Shown here: piece after piece, positions 10,563 through 19,894 of the stretch
Layout of the letters: the number at the start of each line of letters is the position of its first letter
How positions within the stretch are numbered: position 1 is the first letter of the stretch
Virus record (IMG/VR): IMGVR_UViG_3300032164_000055
Span: 1 to 29,752 of that record
Reading direction: 5' to 3' (one strand)
Length of the DNA: 29,752 nucleotides
DNA from: a virus
Position numbers and translations under genes: made by a program
Notes under the pieces: model-generated
Seen by the model: only the letters and a program-made list of their open reading frames with translations
Told to the model about the DNA's origin: nothing
Database searches by the model: none

Positions 10563-12923
10563 ATGACCAATTGGGAAGAAACGACGAAGGCGATGAAGGG
10601 CTTGGGCCAGGCGGCCAAGGAGTCTGGACAGCATTTCGAGCATGCACACGAGTCGGTTGTCAGCTTGGGCAATGCGCTGAAATTAGGCGTTGGTTGGGCC
10701 ATCTACCAAAAAGGAAGTGAAATCCTCAAGGGCATTGCTATAACGTCTAAGCAGCAGCTGGCTACGGAAATGAAGACGTTGGAAGAGCGAAAAGAGGCGC
10801 TCCACACCCTCAAAACCGAAATCGACGACGTAAAACAGTCGCTTCTTTGGACCAAGGAGGAACACGATCTTAAGCATGAAACTTACGCTTTAGGCATAGC
10901 GTCCCTAATCCAGCAGGAAAAATACCTCTCGGTAGGCAAAGTTTTTTATACCCTATACTCGGACTACTGGCGTAAGAATTGGCTGCTGGTAGCGGTCACA
11001 GGCACTTGGCTTAAGCTGACCAAGGAGGGAAATCGTGATATCCACCTTCTGAACGAGAGCTTGGCCCAGACAAATGCTAGTTTCAGCGAACGATACCGCT
11101 TAGTCGCGAAAATCAATCTGGTTCAGCGTGATCTGGGGGCCTCAGCCCAAACCATGGCGGACGCTTCGGCAGCGTTGGTGGACTACGGCATGGAACTGGA
11201 AAGCTCTTTTGGGGCCAACCTCAAGCTGGTAACCATGATGAAGGAAGGCCTTAACGTGTCTGCCAGCACCGGCGCGAATTTGGTGACCGTCTTCGAGCGG
11301 GGCCTAAAGCAGTCGGCCAAAGACGTGGCTGACCTGGTGGCCAGGATCGCTTCCCAGACGGGCTTGGCGGCTCAAAAGGCGGCCCAATACGCGGTGGAAC
11401 TGGCCCGGGGCCTGCGCCTGTTGGGGCCTATGCGCGTAGATGCCACTGGCGTGGCTAGAGTCGTCGAGGGTCTTGCCGCGCGCGTAGAGGAGATGGGGGG
11501 CAATTCCGAGGTGGTCGTCCGCATGTACAAGCAGATGCTGGGCGGCACAGCGGAGTCGTTTATGCTGCGGGGTCGCGCGGGAGTTGGGGTTGGTGCCATG
11601 GGCACAGAATCTGGGGCACAGTCAGCCCTGGAGGGATTGGCTAGGTCAATGCAATCAGTTGTGCGGGCCGCGCCAGGGACCAACATGTATGTGGCCCAAC
11701 TCCAGGCAGCGGCGGAGCTGCATGGCATGGCAGCGGAAGACGTGCGAGACTACCTGGAAGCTATCAAGATGAGCGCTCGCCCGCTGACCGAGGTCCAGGC
11801 CTTGCAAAAAGCCTACAACAACCAGACGCAAATGGTGGGCAAGGCTTGGCAGCAGATGCGGGAGTCCTTGATGTCGCTATACACGCGGGCGATGATTCCG
11901 TTTTTGAACTTTTTTGCTCCATTTGTGCGTGGCTTATCCCAGGCCGTTAAATGGGTTGCTGACACGAAGGCAGCCTTGTTCGTGGCTATGTTGGGGGTGA
12001 CCAGCGGCGCGGTAGCTGCGGGGTGGGCCATGGTCGGCCTGAGTAAAGCAATGTGGAAGTTTGCCGTCCAGGCCAATTTAGACGCCATCTGGCCTGGACT
12101 TGGAAAATTAGGTTCCGTTCTGCGTGGGCTCGGTGGGGCGGCCAAGGCTGGGACAACACTGAGCACCTTTGGTGGCTTTGGAACCTCGTTGGGAGGAGGG
12201 GCTGCTCGGGCTGGGTTAGGCCGGTTTGCTGCGTTGGGTATCGGTGGCCCATTGGGGGCTATTTTAGGAGCAGGACTGGCCGGTGCAGCCGTTGGAACGA
12301 TCATCAACCAAATGATGCCCCAGAGCTGGCGGGACACAGTTGGTAACTTGCTTTCCAAAATTGCGGGCAACACTGGACTAGCAGTCAAACTGGCGCAGCC
12401 TAGCAGTTATGGAGTGTCCAAGCAGGTCAAAGTATATGACACGATTGAACGGCTGGCCCGTGTCTTAGCGCAGAAGGTAGTCGCGGGCACAGCAACCACC
12501 GAAGGAACCACCGCTTTGATGAAAGCGTTTGCTTCGCAGACGCGCGTAGACTTAACGTCATCTGGGGCAGCGGCTAGCTTTCAGGCGGAAGTGGCCCGCA
12601 GGGTAAGCGAGAAGGTTCGAAAAGCAGCCTACGGTGAGCAGCTTAAAGGCATAACTGAGTTCGGTCCCGAAAGAGTTCGCGCGGAGAAGTTGAATACAGA
12701 TCTGGAACAGCTGGATGCGCTTATGCGCGGTGTGGACATAAACAAACAAGTGCGGGATACATCCCAAAAGTTGCTGCGTTTGAAACAAGAGCAGGAAATT
12801 GCTCGAAAAGAAGACGAGCAGGCAACCGCATGGTACTGGCTGATGCACCCGTTCGGAGGGCCTTCGGATGATTTTGCTGTAAGGCGGCGGCTTAATGGAT
12901 CTTACGGCTTTGGCAACTATTAA
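10563..12923 (+). CDS. Tail tape measure protein
   Basis: A 786-residue, alanine- and glycine-rich, mainly helical protein. The N-terminal third has coiled-coil segments (KTLEERKEALHTLKTEIDDVKQ). Hydrophobic stretches lie at about 444-495 (FLNFFAPFVRGL, AALFVAMLGVTSGAVAAGWAMVG) and 559-581 (GIGGPLGAILGAGLAGAAVGTII), as in tape measure proteins, which set tail length and may insert into the host membrane. By the usual 0.15 nm per helical residue the tail tube would be near 118 nm, if most of the chain is used. The Shine-Dalgarno signal is weak. The next gene follows six bases later. No second frame typical of tail chaperone pairs lies directly upstream. Confidence 0.75.
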   Translation: MTNWEETTKAMKGLGQAAKESGQHFEHAHESVVSLGNALKLGVGWAIYQKGSEILKGIAITSKQQLATEMKTLEERKEALHTLKTEIDDVKQSLLWTKEEHDLKHETYALGIASLIQQEKYLSVGKVFYTLYSDYWRKNWLLVAVTGTWLKLTKEGNRDIHLLNESLAQTNASFSERYRLVAKINLVQRDLGASAQTMADASAALVDYGMELESSFGANLKLVTMMKEGLNVSASTGANLVTVFERGLKQSAKDVADLVARIASQTGLAAQKAAQYAVELARGLRLLGPMRVDATGVARVVEGLAARVEEMGGNSEVVVRMYKQMLGGTAESFMLRGRAGVGVGAMGTESGAQSALEGLARSMQSVVRAAPGTNMYVAQLQAAAELHGMAAEDVRDYLEAIKMSARPLTEVQALQKAYNNQTQMVGKAWQQMRESLMSLYTRAMIPFLNFFAPFVRGLSQAVKWVADTKAALFVAMLGVTSGAVAAGWAMVGLSKAMWKFAVQANLDAIWPGLGKLGSVLRGLGGAAKAGTTLSTFGGFGTSLGGGAARAGLGRFAALGIGGPLGAILGAGLAGAAVGTIINQMMPQSWRDTVGNLLSKIAGNTGLAVKLAQPSSYGVSKQVKVYDTIERLARVLAQKVVAGTATTEGTTALMKAFASQTRVDLTSSGAAASFQAEVARRVSEKVRKAAYGEQLKGITEFGPERVRAEKLNTDLEQLDALMRGVDINKQVRDTSQKLLRLKQEQEIARKEDEQATAWYWLMHPFGGPSDDFAVRRRLNGSYGFGNY

Positions 12924-12928
12924 TTCCT

Positions 12929-13741
12929 ATGCCTGCAAATTTAAAGCGAAAAAGCTATCCAGGCTGTGGCCGTTTGATTGTTCTACAGCAGCAGGGCAAT
13001 CGACCTCTGTACGACTTGAATGCTACCGAGAACTACCAGGGCATGGTATCGATAAATTTCCCCGCGATGCCTGAAACTATTGAGTTGGTCCGAACAACGG
13101 ATTACCAAGTAGTCACCAACCCAGCTTTTCCTGACGGCATTCATCAGTATAAGGGCACTTCGCCCTTAAAAATTCCAGTTAAATTTGAGCTGCACGCCTT
13201 CGATAAGGAGTACTGCCCCAGAGGCGTTTTAAGTCTTTTGCAAGTTGCGTCAGAATTGCATGCCTTAACTCTTCCATTTGGACCAGAAACTGCACTCGTC
13301 CAGGCAGGTGAGGCCGCGACAACGGTAGATGGCTCTGAAAAAGGCCAAATTCACAATGCTGATCCCAATTCTCCTGCGGGGCGGCTAGAGGGCACCGGAT
13401 ACAACATTTATCCACCAGCTACGTGTTACCTGGAACTGATTATTACCGACCGCACTTCCCCAGGCATTGCTTGTATAGGTTACGTGTCCGAAGTAAATGT
13501 TACCCTGCACGGTCCCTGGCTGCGGGGGCCGGGCGTTGCGCGCAACCTTCCAACGCGCGGTGACTTTTCCTTCACGTTTGTCCACCACCCTGGCCATGGT
13601 AATACCTGGAACTTTGGTCAAAAGGACTACACTGATCAAATGGAGGCCTCGGCCTATGCGAATACGGTCAAAGAGAGGCTGTTTAATACCCACCACCTGC
13701 TGACGCACACCAACTACCATGGGTTTAACGACCCGCTTTAG
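12929..13741 (+). CDS. Tail/baseplate protein after the tape measure (gp48-like position)
   Basis: A 270-residue beta-rich protein. The part ETIELVRTTDYQVV...YKGTSPLKIPVKFELHAFDKEY (about 50-92) followed by RGVLSLLQVASELHALTLPF has the look of tail-tube-derived or baseplate-tube proteins that describe forces along a tail axis. T4 has gene 48, the tube cap/initiator, just after its tape measure gene 29; the position is the same here. The assignment rests on synteny and general character, not on a motif. It ends by overlapping the stop of the convergent SbcC-like gene by four bases. Confidence 0.5.
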   Translation: MPANLKRKSYPGCGRLIVLQQQGNRPLYDLNATENYQGMVSINFPAMPETIELVRTTDYQVVTNPAFPDGIHQYKGTSPLKIPVKFELHAFDKEYCPRGVLSLLQVASELHALTLPFGPETALVQAGEAATTVDGSEKGQIHNADPNSPAGRLEGTGYNIYPPATCYLELIITDRTSPGIACIGYVSEVNVTLHGPWLRGPGVARNLPTRGDFSFTFVHHPGHGNTWNFGQKDYTDQMEASAYANTVKERLFNTHHLLTHTNYHGFNDPL

Positions 13742-15678
13742 TCCCAGCGATAGGTGGTGCCCGTGGTCTCCTTTACCGCCGTCAGGATGTAATCGGCGTA
13801 CGACGCTGCCTCGGGAGTGTGGCTGACCACAAAAATCAAGATGCCGTAGCGGCTGGCGATCTCCTTCATGTAAGCCAGCGCCGAACGGCGCGCTCCCTCT
13901 TCCTGGTTGGCCAGGATCTCGTCGTACCATCGGTAGCCAATCCGCGCAGCAACACCGCCTACTTCGGCCAGGGTTTCCGCGACGATAAGGTTTGTCAGGC
14001 TGGCCTCACCCTTGGAGTTCCCCTCCACGCGGCTGGCCCCGTCAGGGTTGTCCACCGTGATGTTCAATTCGGCCTTGTCACGGCCAGACACAAGCTCGCG
14101 TGAGGTGCTGTAGTTGACCTGGATGCAACCGCCTGTCATCAGCGTGCTTATGCGGCGCGAAGTCTCGTTCAGTGGGCCAATGGTGTCGCGCAGGATCATG
14201 TTCGGAATGCCCGCTGGTCCGAAAGCTTCCTGCCAGTACACCGCTACTTGCAGCGCCTGCTCGTCCTCTACAATTTTAGCCGCTGAGTCGTCTACCGCCT
14301 TCTGGGCGCGTTTTAGATGAATCAGCCTCTCTTTGATTGATGTTTGGGCCTCGATAATCCTCGACTTGTCTGGTCCTTTTCCGTACCGAGCCACGTCGCA
14401 CTCCTGGTTGGCCACGTCTTCGTAAACTTTACGGTTGGTCAATTCCAGATCCTCATACTCCTGGCTCAGCTCGTCCACCGGGGCCTCGGCGCGCAGATCA
14501 GCCAGATTCGTTTCAATTTCTTTCAGTTTGGCCTCTGCTTCGTTTACGGTTTTACCTTTGGCTTGGGTCAGGCCCGAGGCAACGATCAGGGCAGTCTGCG
14601 CCGTTTTGACAGCGGCCTGGGCTTCGCTAAGGCTGGCCTGGGATGCTTGCTCTTCCCAAGGCTTGCCGCAGGTGGGACAGTTTTTTGGGGCGGATTGAAG
14701 GGTGGCCAGATCTTTACGGCAACGGGCCAAGGTCGTTTGGGCGCTCGACTCCGTCGCTTTCAGTGTGGATCGGCTGTCTTTGGCTGCTTCGCATTTATCC
14801 CAGGCGCTGTTGCGCTCGATCTCCAGCGCATGCTCTTTTTCCGCATTGATGCCGATGCGCCGATCAATTTCTTTTTTGATGGTGGCCATTTTCGTTTCGT
14901 TAACGGAAATGGTGCTGCGGCTGTCTTTCAGTCTGGCTTTGGAAACGGCCAAATTGACTTGGTAGGTTTTTGCCTCTTCTTCGTAAACATTTTTTGCTTC
15001 GTCCAGTGAGGCTTGGGCGGCTTCCAAGTCCGTGTTCCGTTCCGCCAAATCGTCTTGGAGATGCTGGTGGCTGTCGCGGCTGGTGCGCAGGTCATTCTTA
15101 AAGCGGTTGACGGTTTGATTGGCTTTGGCCAAGTAATCCGTCCAGGGCGGCTGGGCGAGGGCTGCCATCAGTATTTCGACCGAACTGCGCTGGCTGAGGC
15201 TGCTAAACTTGAGGGAATCACCGTCCAAATACACCGTCCAGGCCGCCAGGTCGGCGGGCACCGTCAGAATTTTGGCTAGGTCAGAGCGGGTGTTGGCAAG
15301 CCGATCCCGCCAAACCTGTTGGCCGTCATAGGTGAAGCGCAGCGCTTCGCTGTCTGGATTTAGCTCTGGGGCTTTGAAGCCAGTTTCGACTTGGAGACTT
15401 TTGCCTTTGTGGGTGCAGTTGAGCACCACCAGGGTGTTGCCCTGCCCTTTGTAGCTGTAGCTGCCCAGCAACGAGTAACGGCCTGGCACGCCCAGGAGAG
15501 TGCGGCTGATCGCCTCTCCCAGGCTCGTTTTCCCCGAGCCGATTGTGCGTAATTTGCTCTTTGACACCAGGTTAAGGCCCTGCACGACAACGAGGCCTTT
15601 TTCTGGAAAGACCAAGGTGGCTTCGCGCACAGTAGCCCAATTGCGGAGCGTGATCGATTTAAGGCACGTGTCAGACAT
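13738..15678 (-). CDS. SbcC/Rad50-type ATPase (T4 gp46-like)
   Basis: A 646-residue ABC-type ATPase with a split head and a central coiled coil. The P loop is GSGKTS (47-52), preceded by QGLN with ten extra residues (LVSKSKLRTI) between N36 and G47. The zinc hook is CPTC (334-337) in mid coiled coil. The C-terminal head has a signature-like NSKGEAS, a Walker B-like YDEIL and the H-loop VVSHTPE. The family works with a nuclease partner (SbcD, Mre11 or gp47) in end processing and recombination. No such partner lies in this window. The ATG is eight bases after a GTTCT element, and the gene is divergent from the SWIM protein gene. Confidence 0.88.
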   Translation of the reverse strand: MSDTCLKSITLRNWATVREATLVFPEKGLVVVQGLNLVSKSKLRTIGSGKTSLGEAISRTLLGVPGRYSLLGSYSYKGQGNTLVVLNCTHKGKSLQVETGFKAPELNPDSEALRFTYDGQQVWRDRLANTRSDLAKILTVPADLAAWTVYLDGDSLKFSSLSQRSSVEILMAALAQPPWTDYLAKANQTVNRFKNDLRTSRDSHQHLQDDLAERNTDLEAAQASLDEAKNVYEEEAKTYQVNLAVSKARLKDSRSTISVNETKMATIKKEIDRRIGINAEKEHALEIERNSAWDKCEAAKDSRSTLKATESSAQTTLARCRKDLATLQSAPKNCPTCGKPWEEQASQASLSEAQAAVKTAQTALIVASGLTQAKGKTVNEAEAKLKEIETNLADLRAEAPVDELSQEYEDLELTNRKVYEDVANQECDVARYGKGPDKSRIIEAQTSIKERLIHLKRAQKAVDDSAAKIVEDEQALQVAVYWQEAFGPAGIPNMILRDTIGPLNETSRRISTLMTGGCIQVNYSTSRELVSGRDKAELNITVDNPDGASRVEGNSKGEASLTNLIVAETLAEVGGVAARIGYRWYDEILANQEEGARRSALAYMKEIASRYGILIFVVSHTPEAASYADYILTAVKETTGTTYRWD

Positions 15679-15686
15679 CAGATGGA

Positions 15687-15691
15687 AGAAC
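15687..15691 (-). promoter_or_regulatory. GTTCT element, 8 nt before the SbcC-like gene
   Basis: The minus strand reads CGTTCTTCCA then TCTG and ATG, with the same ten bases as in front of the phosphatase (CGTTCTTCCA). It lies in the gap between divergent genes, and no Shine-Dalgarno sequence is seen. Confidence 0.45.
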
Positions 15692-15762
15692 GCTATTTAA
15701 GACGATGCGAGTGCTGGTCACATGGTAGGATGACAAATCCTGTTTCATATTTTTTGGCAGAA

Positions 15763-17145
15763 ATGCTGACGTTCGATCAGTTGTTCCGAAAGTCGGACCC
15801 TGGTCGCGTGAAGCGATCCGCTACGGTCCGTGGCCCGCCGCTAGAAATTGACGCGCACAGCGACCACGTCTACCACGTCTTCAACTTCAAATCCTTTCCG
15901 TCTACCACGGGATTGAGGCATCACGGATACATTAAGTTCGTGCGGCCCAAAACTGCGGGAAAGAAAGCCTTGCCGCTGCAACACGTGCCCTGCGTTGTGG
16001 ATTGCACGTGCCCTGACTTTCGTTACCGATTTGCCTGGCTTATCAAGCAGAAGGGCAGCTCCCAGGTAGGCCCGCGCAGCATGAATCAGGCGTGGAATCA
16101 GCCGCCGATCCATACGAACCCGCACAGCCGAATTAGTCTGTGCAAACACATACTCGCCGCGCGCGATTACATCTACGGCATGCTTTCGCACTTCAGCGGG
16201 GAGCCCGACACGGAGGAGAAGCTGACGCAGTTGGTAGGCTATGCCAACCGGCGCTGGAATGATTGGCAGGGTCAGTCGGACAATGCCAAAGAGCGCGAGC
16301 GCTGGTTCAAGGCCGCCAAGGCCGCCAGGGCGCAGGGTCTTCCGCCGCCTCCAGGACCTGTGCCGATGTACCGTCCTGGTGCACCCAAATTAGGTCAGAT
16401 GGCAGCGAGTCCTTCGCCTGAACTGCCGCCCCCAGAAACGGAGCCCCCCAAACCGCGAGGACCGGTGCTGCCCAAGGCGGGCAGGCCAACTACGGGGCCG
16501 TTTCCTCCTCTTCCTAAGCTTCCACCCGAACCGCCGCCATTAGCGGTGCCTCCAGCGGAGCGCGGGAGGGCGCTACCGTCGTATTCGCCGCCTGAATTGC
16601 CACGAGCGGGCATGGCTGGAATCGTTCCTCCCGGTAAACGCGGGCGAGGATTGCCTCCCATAGGAAGAGGCTACCGCGAAAGTTTAGTGAGCAGTGTAGA
16701 TAAATTAAACGGGTCTCGCTACGGCGTAGATCAACAACAAATTGAGAGTATGAGAAATCTCCAAGAAGCCATTAAGGTCGTCGAAGAAATCGAACAGGAC
16801 GAGCTTGCGGCTGCCAGTAACGCGGACAATTTGGGTGGCGCGGACGAGGGTAGCGCCATCGATGTACCGCCTCCGAGCGAGCCACCCGTCAGCGATGACG
16901 CCGTGGGTGCTGACACCCAAGGTAACGTTGTGCTGCAACTTCTGACGAGTATCAATGATCTCCTGGTCCAGCTGGTTGGGGCTGAGGAAGCTGAAATCGA
17001 AGGCGAGCCGCCTCTGCCACCTGAGGGTGAAGAGGACGAAGAGGGCGAAGAGCCCGTGGACGCCTTGCCCATGCCGCCTGACGAGGAGGAGGAAGAGGAA
17101 GACGACGAGTTTAAGCCCGGCCACGCCCCCGTGGCGCAGGACTAG
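15763..17145 (+). CDS. SWIM zinc-finger protein with long disordered tail
   Basis: A 460-residue protein. Residues 81-83 (CTC) and 127-129 (CKH) form a CxC...CxH set, the SWIM zinc-finger pattern. Around it are conserved-looking blocks VKRSATVRGPP, FNFKSFPSTTGLRHHGYIKF and MNQAWNQPP. From about residue 185 the chain is proline-rich, then becomes very acidic (poly-Glu/Asp with prolines, about 410-460). Similar SWIM-domain proteins occur in large phages; I believe they are virion-associated but cannot show it. The frame is open to 15682. ATG 15763 is chosen because MLTFDQLFRKSDPG looks like a native N terminus; ATG 15730 is the alternative. Confidence 0.65.
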   Translation: MLTFDQLFRKSDPGRVKRSATVRGPPLEIDAHSDHVYHVFNFKSFPSTTGLRHHGYIKFVRPKTAGKKALPLQHVPCVVDCTCPDFRYRFAWLIKQKGSSQVGPRSMNQAWNQPPIHTNPHSRISLCKHILAARDYIYGMLSHFSGEPDTEEKLTQLVGYANRRWNDWQGQSDNAKERERWFKAAKAARAQGLPPPPGPVPMYRPGAPKLGQMAASPSPELPPPETEPPKPRGPVLPKAGRPTTGPFPPLPKLPPEPPPLAVPPAERGRALPSYSPPELPRAGMAGIVPPGKRGRGLPPIGRGYRESLVSSVDKLNGSRYGVDQQQIESMRNLQEAIKVVEEIEQDELAAASNADNLGGADEGSAIDVPPPSEPPVSDDAVGADTQGNVVLQLLTSINDLLVQLVGAEEAEIEGEPPLPPEGEEDEEGEEPVDALPMPPDEEEEEEDDEFKPGHAPVAQD

Positions 17146-17184
17146 CTCGACTTCGGACTCCACAATTTAAACAACGGCCAAACT

Positions 17185-17646
17185 ATGAACTATCCCGGCG
17201 AGTACCCTACCCCGTTAATTCGCACAACCAACGTTCAGTGCCCAGTCGTGGCGGGGTACGTTACAGCCCGCCTACAGGTGCAGGGTGCGCCGCTCATCTC
17301 CGCCTCGGGCTGGACGGATAATCTGACGACGGTGAACCTGCACAATACTGGAGCCAATGCGGCGTCAATTTTCTTGCAGGGCACCGACGACTATGTGTCT
17401 GGCCCCCGCGAGAACCTGATCACGGTTCATGCGGGCACTGTGGCAATAGCCCGCGACGGCCACACAAGCCTGACGGTGTACCCGCGCCACACGTTCCTGG
17501 AGGTCAAGGGGTTCTCAGGCACGACCACCCTGCGTATGCAGCTCAGCTCCCGTCTGCGCTGGGACCAGTTGGGCTTCGACAAGACGGATGCTTTCTATCC
17601 GCCTTTCTTGTGGAACAACAAGAATCCAATAACGACATCGGTTTAA
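17185..17646 (+). CDS. Putative virion protein, beta-rich
   Basis: A 153-residue protein of alternating strands (VAGYVTARLQVQGAPLI, TTVNLHNTGANAASIFLQGTDD, HTSLTVYPRHTFLEVKGFSGTTTLRMQLSSR), without cysteine pairs or catalytic motifs. It resembles small phage structural or decoration proteins with an immunoglobulin-like fold, and shares a general pattern with the 118-aa product at 26710. No family can be named. It follows the SWIM gene by 39 bases on the same strand and ends 24 bases before a convergent gene. Confidence 0.55.
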   Translation: MNYPGEYPTPLIRTTNVQCPVVAGYVTARLQVQGAPLISASGWTDNLTTVNLHNTGANAASIFLQGTDDYVSGPRENLITVHAGTVAIARDGHTSLTVYPRHTFLEVKGFSGTTTLRMQLSSRLRWDQLGFDKTDAFYPPFLWNNKNPITTSV

Positions 17647-17670
17647 GCCCGACGTGCGGATAGCTGATTT

Positions 17671-19008
17671 TTAGCCTTCGGGCGCTAGGGCCAAATTGGT
17701 GTCTTGGACCGTTCGGTAAACCCCATTGCCTACGGCTACTCCAGAACCTGTGGTTAATTGAGACGCTCGGGCAGTTTGCAGGTTTAAGTCGTAGCCCGGG
17801 GCATTCTGTTCGTCTTCCAGCAGGTTTATTCCTTGATCGAGCAGGGCATTGGATTGGCCCTTAAGCGCCGTGAGCTCACCGCGATGCAAAATGTAAACGG
17901 AAGTTAGTTGGGACTTGCGCACCAAATGTTCTGCGCTGGCGACCAGCCACAATCCTGACCAGGTCGAGGACTGGCCTGACTTAGGATCAAGGTCAATGTT
18001 GAGAATATCGCCCGCGCGCAGAGGCCTGGTTTTGCTTGTCTGGAACCTGAGCCGATAGGTTTCCGCCCTCGCCGATTCGTACATGTTCTGGGCCAAATTG
18101 ACGGCTTCCAAACCCCTGTTTTCGCTGAGGTGAAAAGGAAAATTGCGTTGTGCTCCGCTGACATTGTCCAGGCGCGATATCCAGTTGGAAAAGCGGGTCG
18201 CATTGCCGGGTACGCTGTTGACCTCCTGGGACTGACCGGTGTAGGGGTCGTGTCCTACCAAGCGGACGCCTGCGGAACCGGCGCTGATGCGTTCTTGGGG
18301 AAGATCTGTCATCTCCAGTCGGCTGGCGGCGCTGTTGTAGTAGGCAAAGTTCTTGACCTCAGACTGATAATCCACCGTGTGGAAGTGAAGGACGTTGTCG
18401 CGCATGAAAAACAGGTAATTGCCCCGCCCACGCGTGCTGCGGGCAATGCGGACCATGCGCCTGCGCACGAAATCAAAGTCCCCGCAGTAACTTTGAATCC
18501 AGAGCCCCTCTGTGTCCGTAGGCTCGATAACCCGATCCGAAATTCCGTTTCTGTCGGCTATTTTGGTCACAATGTCGCTGACTTTGCCCCGGTGGGCCGA
18601 GGTGCGACTGGATCGATCGATCTGGCCCAGGATATCGACTGTGTGGAGATTTATGAAGTGGCCAGCTGTGGGGCCTACGCCCTCAAACAGGCCACTGTAG
18701 CGTTTGACGTAGTGCAGTTGCCACGGCGACCAAACAACGTTGTCGGAGGTGCCAGTTCCGAGGCGAAACCGCAGCAGTGGGGTGCCATTGGCTTCCAGGG
18801 CCTTTAAGACGCGGTCGGCGTAATCGGCGCTGACGGTGTGGATCGCCAGGTCGCTGACCCCATATCCGTAAACATTTTCACTTATGTGGGCCGAATCGAA
18901 GCGAACAATGGAACTGTTCAGCCCCAGGGTATTACTAGACGGCAGAAGCAGCTCGTAGTTGACAAAGGCCTGTCCTTCGACGGGCGCGGTAATATTTTCG
19001 TTGGCCAC
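17671..19008 (-). CDS. Baseplate hub protein (gpD / gp27-like)
   Basis: A 445-residue protein. The order of elements is that of gpD/gp27/VgrG N-terminal hub domains: an N-terminal beta domain, a middle section with HRGKVSDIVTKIADRNGI (about 140-157), SYCGDFDFVRRRMVRIARSTRGRGNYLFFMRDNVLHFHTVD, and a late LRFQTSKTRPLRAGDILNIDL strand block. Such hubs form a trimer joining the tail tube to the spike encoded at 28891-29752. It starts with GTG, with no clear ribosome binding signal. It stands on the minus strand among plus-strand structural genes, 12 bases after the small acidic gene. The assignment rests on sequence character and the presence of the other hub parts. Confidence 0.65.
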   Translation of the reverse strand: MANENITAPVEGQAFVNYELLLPSSNTLGLNSSIVRFDSAHISENVYGYGVSDLAIHTVSADYADRVLKALEANGTPLLRFRLGTGTSDNVVWSPWQLHYVKRYSGLFEGVGPTAGHFINLHTVDILGQIDRSSRTSAHRGKVSDIVTKIADRNGISDRVIEPTDTEGLWIQSYCGDFDFVRRRMVRIARSTRGRGNYLFFMRDNVLHFHTVDYQSEVKNFAYYNSAASRLEMTDLPQERISAGSAGVRLVGHDPYTGQSQEVNSVPGNATRFSNWISRLDNVSGAQRNFPFHLSENRGLEAVNLAQNMYESARAETYRLRFQTSKTRPLRAGDILNIDLDPKSGQSSTWSGLWLVASAEHLVRKSQLTSVYILHRGELTALKGQSNALLDQGINLLEDEQNAPGYDLNLQTARASQLTTGSGVAVGNGVYRTVQDTNLALAPEG

Positions 19009-19020
19009 GCTTTAACTAGG

Positions 19021-19320
19021 TCAGACCTCGTCCACTGTCGCAAAGACCTGTTCCAGGGTGTCAATCACGCGCTCGTCCAGCGACAGGCCGTAGAGTTCGA
19101 TCGCGGCATTTTTTGGTTCGTTTAAGGCGACGAAGAACTGTTCCACGGTAGCAGGAGAGTCCAACAGAAGCAGGCACTCGGCGCTGTCAATTATCAGCGT
19201 TTCGTCTTCAACATCCAGGTAAATTATGGCCTGGCTGTCAGGGATGGCCTGCACGCTGCTGTCAGTCACAGTTTCCTTCAGTTCTTCCAAGAGGTGAACT
19301 AACGCGATAGGCTTTTGCAT
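19021..19320 (-). CDS. Small acidic protein, unknown
   Basis: A 99-residue acidic protein (MQKPIALVHLLEELKETVTDSS...ERVIDTLEQVFATVDEV) with alternating helix and strand character. It lies just upstream of the hub gene on the same strand, 12 bases apart, which may mean a chaperone or assembly partner of the hub; this is inferred from position only. It is divergent from the neck-type gene at 19337, with only 16 bases between the starts. Confidence 0.5.
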   Translation of the reverse strand: MQKPIALVHLLEELKETVTDSSVQAIPDSQAIIYLDVEDETLIIDSAECLLLLDSPATVEQFFVALNEPKNAAIELYGLSLDERVIDTLEQVFATVDEV

Positions 19321-19336
19321 CGTCTATAGTTAGGTT

Positions 19337-19894
19337 GTGCGCTTTCTTGAACGCAAAGAGTGGACGTTTGACCCGCTGGCTTTTGGACGAGCTGATACCC
19401 AGACAGCACTCCGAATCCATCGGGAAGCCACGCGTAAATTTTCGCCAAGGCCCCCTCCCCGCTTCTTCGAGGTAGACCACGCCAGCTGCAAAATTGACTC
19501 GCTATGGCACGTTCCATTGGACAACAGAACGGTATTCAGCCGAACGCTGGACATCCCAGCCGTCAATAAATTCCAAAAGCCTGACTGGCGCTTGACCAAA
19601 ATGGGAATTGTGCCCCAGCGCCGCGACAGTTTTATTCTCGATCATCTACTGCTGCAAGAGTTTGACTACTTTCCCGTCCGAGGTGACATGGTATTCTTTA
19701 ACGGCTACCGCTACATGGTCATAGGCGTGGTGCTGGCCCCAGAAGGCTACTGGCAGCAAACGGGGGTCTGGATGGGGCTGAGCGTGGACTGCATTATTCC
19801 ACCCGAGGGCGACGCCCGTCCGCAGCCCGACCTGAGCGTTGCAGCCCCCAGCGAGATGCCGGTCGTGGCAAAGGGGCCACTTCCTGAGGTATGA
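19337..19894 (+). CDS. Putative neck or head-tail connector protein (gp14-like)
   Basis: A 185-residue protein starting at GTG. The segment RRDSFILDHLLLQEFDYFPVRGDMVFFNGYRYMVIGVVLAPEGYWQQTGVWMGLSVDCII (about 95-155) has the pattern of T4 gp14-type neck proteins, in which a P-R-x-G-D turn precedes strands with a YxI or YMVIGV block. No motif is decisive. A proline-rich segment (FSPRPPPRFFEVD) lies near residue 35. It overlaps the next gene as ATGA. It lies 16 bases from the divergent acidic gene, so the two starts share regulatory sequence. Confidence 0.45.
   Translation: MRFLERKEWTFDPLAFGRADTQTALRIHREATRKFSPRPPPRFFEVDHASCKIDSLWHVPLDNRTVFSRTLDIPAVNKFQKPDWRLTKMGIVPQRRDSFILDHLLLQEFDYFPVRGDMVFFNGYRYMVIGVVLAPEGYWQQTGVWMGLSVDCIIPPEGDARPQPDLSVAAPSEMPVVAKGPLPEV

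Noticed and set aside
12558-12848. Antisense frame in the tape-measure gene
   Set aside because: Shadow of a strongly coding strand; no start signal or family.
16307-17163. Minus-strand Gly/Ser-rich frames opposite the SWIM gene
   Set aside because: They mirror the proline-rich and acidic low-complexity codons of the real gene.
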